Positions 61,328 to 64,000 of a DNA stretch of 64,000 nucleotides are shown here, in pieces; within the stretch, counting starts at the first letter, position 1; every line of letters begins with the position of its first letter. The stretch spans positions 4,111,501 to 4,175,500 of the forward strand of contig NZ_CP127162.1 of the NCBI RefSeq assembly GCF_030263935.1, in the 5' to 3' direction. Source of the stretch: Paenibacillus polygoni. GTDB taxonomy: Bacteria > Bacillota > Bacilli > Paenibacillales > Paenibacillaceae. The notes under the pieces were generated by a model that did no database searches, was not told the origin of the DNA, and worked only from the letters and a program-made list of their open reading frames with translations. The position numbers and the translations under genes were made by a program.

Positions 61328-61462
61328 CTTCTCATCTGCCAAGACCAAAACGTATGATCTTGAAGGATTTAGCACCATGTCATCCTATATAGAAAAATAA
61401 TCTATAAAGAATCGGTTGCCGGGCTTCATAGGGCCTGTCCCTCCGCCACTCTCGATAAGAAT
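61328..61462 (-). ncRNA. SAM-I (S-box) riboswitch
   Basis: Minus-strand transcript with the conserved core: TTCTTATCGAGAGTGGCGGA, GGGA, the GCCCTATGAAGCCCGGCAAC block and, at the 3' side, CTTGGCAGATGAGAA closing P1 with TTCTTATC. P3 contains the TGGTGCTAAATCC element. High SAM should stop transcription of metNIQ at the downstream terminator. Confidence 0.96.
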
Positions 61463-61577
61463 GATATGCAGTTATGAATAATGATAATGTCGAATGTTGA
61501 CGTTTGCTAAACAAATAATTGTTTCAGAAACTTAGTGAAAGTATAAGATATTTCATAACACTTGTCAAAGGAAAATA

Positions 61578-62297
61578 TTAAGAGCGAACCGTTTGTTTTT
61601 TCCATGTGCTAATCATGTACTCAAAGGATTCATGTAAACTTCTTGACACGAGATCCACACCAAGTTCCAGATCAGAAGTAAATGCTTTTAGGTCTTCTAG
61701 TTTCACTTTCCCATGCAGTGCTTGATGCCTTTGCCATAAATCATCTTGCATCTCCACATTCATATGATGGATCTCTGTATTTCGTCTTTTGCGAAGACGA
61801 TTCATGGGCTGATGATACTTATCTTTCAAGCTGCTTAGTTGCATGAGAAGTGTCTTATGCTTGGGTTGCCCTTCGAGCTGTTTCAGAACCGTGAAATAGG
61901 AAAAATGGGCTTTGATTCTGGAGGTCTCTAAGTGATACCAGTCATCTAGAACATTACCCAGTTTGTCTAAGGTTGCAAACATACGGATGAAGCCGTCCTT
62001 GTAAAAGTATACGTACCTGGCATAATCGGCTTTTTCGTCTGGCCCCATATCATCTGTTGATTCCGCATGAACCTTTGCCGCATAAAAAGAAGCTGCATAC
62101 GAACTTTGCTCGAGCTCATCCAATGAGGTAATGAGTCCACGAGTCCATATTTCCAGTTCACGATAATCATGTGTTGGGTCTGTACTCTCTTTTATTTCTT
62201 GCATGAGTAACTGCAACATACGCGCCATTGCATCCATTGCTTCTTTCAAGTATCCCGAGTTCACCCGGGGTGGTTCACCTAATAAAGTACGCAGCAT
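61578..62297 (-). CDS. HEPN-domain protein of the Cthe_2314-like family
   Basis: 239 residues from the ATG at 62297 (GGGAGG about 8 nt upstream; the longer frame from 62339 has no such site). The protein is all-helical. The segment RLRKRRNTEIHHMNVEM near residue 180 gives R-x4-H, the catalytic signature of HEPN ribonucleases, and the length and layout fit the Cthe_2314-type HEPN family seen in Firmicutes. Whether it cuts RNA is not known. No MNT-type nucleotidyltransferase antitoxin is adjacent; the next gene is a UbiD-family decarboxylase 58 bp upstream. Confidence 0.7.
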   Translation of the reverse strand: MLRTLLGEPPRVNSGYLKEAMDAMARMLQLLMQEIKESTDPTHDYRELEIWTRGLITSLDELEQSSYAASFYAAKVHAESTDDMGPDEKADYARYVYFYKDGFIRMFATLDKLGNVLDDWYHLETSRIKAHFSYFTVLKQLEGQPKHKTLLMQLSSLKDKYHQPMNRLRKRRNTEIHHMNVEMQDDLWQRHQALHGKVKLEDLKAFTSDLELGVDLVSRSLHESFEYMISTWKKQTVRS

Positions 62298-62355
62298 ATG
62301 AACATCCTCCCTGTACCTCATTTTCCCCCATCCAGGCACTCAGAATCCCTGCTTC

Positions 62356-64000
62356 TTATTGGACCTTTGCGAAATATGATTTCCAGCGCGAATCGACGAG
62401 TTCTACAATATCTTCCCTCGGAATGACTTCTTCAGGGTAACCTGGCTTCATCCGCGCATCAATCACGATCGGCAAGGAGTAACCAATATGATTCCGTTTC
62501 ACTGAAGTATCTGCATACATGTCACTTGCTGGATTAAAGCGAGTAAATACAGTCCATAAGAAGGACATCTGATTCTTCGCTGTTTCTTGTGCATGATCAA
62601 CTAGAATGACGAGCGGCCAAGTCTGTTCGAGTGCCCCAAAACGTTCTACAAGCCTGCCTGCAAGTTCTGGTTCTTCTTCGTAAGAAGCTCCCTCTACAAG
62701 CAGTACTCCACCGCAATAAGGTCTGATATCGGATATTTCATTCACAAACCCACCCTCGTATGTGCGAGGAAGATCGCGCACTTTCTCTCCAACACCCACT
62801 AGGATGGCTTTACTTCCGTGGTTCAGCTTGTGACCGGTATAATCCAGCGTATCATGTGAAGTATGATCAAAAATAAACAGATCCGTCTTGGGATCAAACC
62901 GCTCCAGTACCGTTTCAATTAATGTCGTAAAGTTAGATAATTCAATGGCCTGATCGGTTAAAATCAAAAATTTGGTCAATGACAACTGACCTTGTCCAAG
63001 TATGCTGAATCCAGAAACTAATGCCTCACGCGAATAGCTTTCCCGCACAACAGCAGAAGCAAGCGCGTGAACTCCGCTTTCCGCATAAGCCCATAAATCT
63101 TTCACCGTCGGCATGACAATGGAGTAAGCGGGAGATAATAAGCGCTGTACGAATTCTCCGAGATAATAATCCTCTTGACGTGGTTTACCCACGATCGTCA
63201 TCGGATAAATTGCATCTTTGCGGTGCCACATCCGCTCCACGTTCAAGATTGGAAACTCATGAGCCAACGAATAATAACCGAAATGATCACCAAATGGCCC
63301 TTCCATTCTACGCTCATGAGGCGGCACTATTCCTTTGATTACAAATTCTGCTTCAGCCGGCATGCGGTGTCCCCCGTACGGGTCATCAACCATTTTCAGC
63401 TTGTCTCCCATAATCAGAGAAGCCATGAGCAGTTCCGGAAGTTTCTCCGGGACAGGAGCGATTGCAGACGCAATGAGAGCGGGAGGCCCGCCTAGAATGA
63501 CAGATACCGGTAACCCTTGTCCGCGCTGTTCCGCTTCATGGTAATGGAATCCGCCGCCTTTTTGAATTTGCCAGTGCACACCTGTTGTATGATCATCATA
63601 AATCTGAATTCGATACATCCCAAGGTTGTGATCTTTATGATCATCTGGATGTTCTGTATAAACGAGCGGTAATGTTAAGAATGGACCTCCGTCCAGCTGC
63701 CAGCTCGTTACCTTCGGAAGCATTTTTAGCGGAGCTTCCGTTTGATTGGCAGATAAAATGGGTGCATCACTTCGCTGCACTGTTTTCAATCCCACTTTTA
63801 GCGCCTCTTTAATCAAGCCTCGTTCATTCCAGAGTGCTTTGGGTGTAGGAGGCATAAGCGTTTTCGTTGCACCCACAATGGATTTCATGAGTTCTTCAGG
63901 TCTTGGTCCAAATGCCATATCTACTCTGCGGCTCGTGCCGAACATATTCGTGAGTACCGGAAAAGGAGTTCCTTTTACGTTGGTAAATAACAAGGCAGGT
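62356..64000 (-). CDS. UbiD-family decarboxylase, cut by the right edge
   Basis: At least 548 residues; the frame runs off the window at 64000, where it still reads PALLFTNVKGTPFPVL, a segment that in UbiD proteins lies 40-60 residues after the start. Typical parts are GGGFHYHEAEQRGQGLPVSVILGGPPAL near 155, MPAEAEFVIKGIVPPHERRMEGPFGDHFGYYS near 225 and WTVFTRFNPASDMYADTS near the end. UbiD enzymes use prenylated FMN made by UbiX. In futalosine-pathway organisms a UbiD homologue is thought to act late in menaquinone synthesis, which fits mqnE in this window, but the substrate is inference. Confidence 0.88.
   Translation of the reverse strand, partial: PALLFTNVKGTPFPVLTNMFGTSRRVDMAFGPRPEELMKSIVGATKTLMPPTPKALWNERGLIKEALKVGLKTVQRSDAPILSANQTEAPLKMLPKVTSWQLDGGPFLTLPLVYTEHPDDHKDHNLGMYRIQIYDDHTTGVHWQIQKGGGFHYHEAEQRGQGLPVSVILGGPPALIASAIAPVPEKLPELLMASLIMGDKLKMVDDPYGGHRMPAEAEFVIKGIVPPHERRMEGPFGDHFGYYSLAHEFPILNVERMWHRKDAIYPMTIVGKPRQEDYYLGEFVQRLLSPAYSIVMPTVKDLWAYAESGVHALASAVVRESYSREALVSGFSILGQGQLSLTKFLILTDQAIELSNFTTLIETVLERFDPKTDLFIFDHTSHDTLDYTGHKLNHGSKAILVGVGEKVRDLPRTYEGGFVNEISDIRPYCGGVLLVEGASYEEEPELAGRLVERFGALEQTWPLVILVDHAQETAKNQMSFLWTVFTRFNPASDMYADTSVKRNHIGYSLPIVIDARMKPGYPEEVIPREDIVELVDSRWKSYFAKVQ

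Overview
The window looks like chromosomal DNA of a spore-forming Paenibacillaceae member, most likely Paenibacillus. This rests on gene families, not on any database search: Sda, YheC/YheD ATP-grasp proteins, a YjcZ-type sporulation peptide, EcsAB, DnaB/DnaI primosome proteins, HemQ, YumC, the three-subunit SdhCAB, an S-layer-homology chitinase and an S-box riboswitch. No rRNA, tRNA, CRISPR array or prophage was seen. The only mobile element is one IS3-family insertion sequence.

Layout. Positions 1-4778 are a minus-strand glycosyltransferase operon (six genes, the last cut by the window edge). Several of its proteins carry long Lys/Arg/Ser-rich N-terminal tails. Next come a YheC/YheD ATP-grasp gene and psd (5.1-7.2 kb), an AraC regulator, a PLP aminotransferase, and an IS3 element (10074-11337) that sits in the loop of the aminotransferase's terminator hairpin. 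From 11.4 to 23.2 kb there is a YjcZ-like gene, ecsAB, a DEAD-box helicase, an SDR, cheX, a LysR regulator with a HisJ-type phosphatase, a DMT exporter with a GNAT enzyme, two metallophosphoesterases (one Tat-exported, YkuE-like) and an AAC(3)-family acetyltransferase. The respiratory operon sdhCAB (23.3-26.6 kb) is divergent from a LysR gene. A Ktr potassium uptake pair follows, with a long structured leader, then a CPBP membrane protease, uvrC, trxA and the replication-initiation pair dnaB-dnaI.

From 37.7 to 42.5 kb the redox genes yuiB, hemQ, an NDH-2 dehydrogenase and yumC are followed by a zinc-ribbon protein and a 47-codon sda gene. Upstream of sda lie a promoter and a cluster of DnaA boxes. 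The ppx/ppk polyphosphate pair is convergent and overlapping (43.9-47.6 kb). A 1285-residue S-layer-anchored GH18 chitinase fills 48.8-52.6 kb. The 54-57.7 kb block holds iron-sulfur genes (HesB/IscA type, Nfu/YutI, YuzB), a second NDH-2 and mqnE of the futalosine menaquinone pathway. The window ends with an SDR, the S-box-controlled metNIQ methionine importer, a HEPN-domain protein and a UbiD-family decarboxylase cut by the right edge.

How the genes fit together. SdhCAB, two NDH-2 enzymes, MqnE and the UbiD-like protein fit a menaquinone-based aerobic chain. The A-type carrier and Nfu would mature its Fe-S proteins, and HemQ supplies heme. The sda locus, with DnaA boxes next to its promoter, repeats the B. 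subtilis design that couples replication initiation to a block on sporulation. The least understood parts are the glycosyltransferase cluster with polybasic tails, the ktr leader RNA, the hairpin that buries the ribosome binding site at 42.05 kb, and several small unknown genes.
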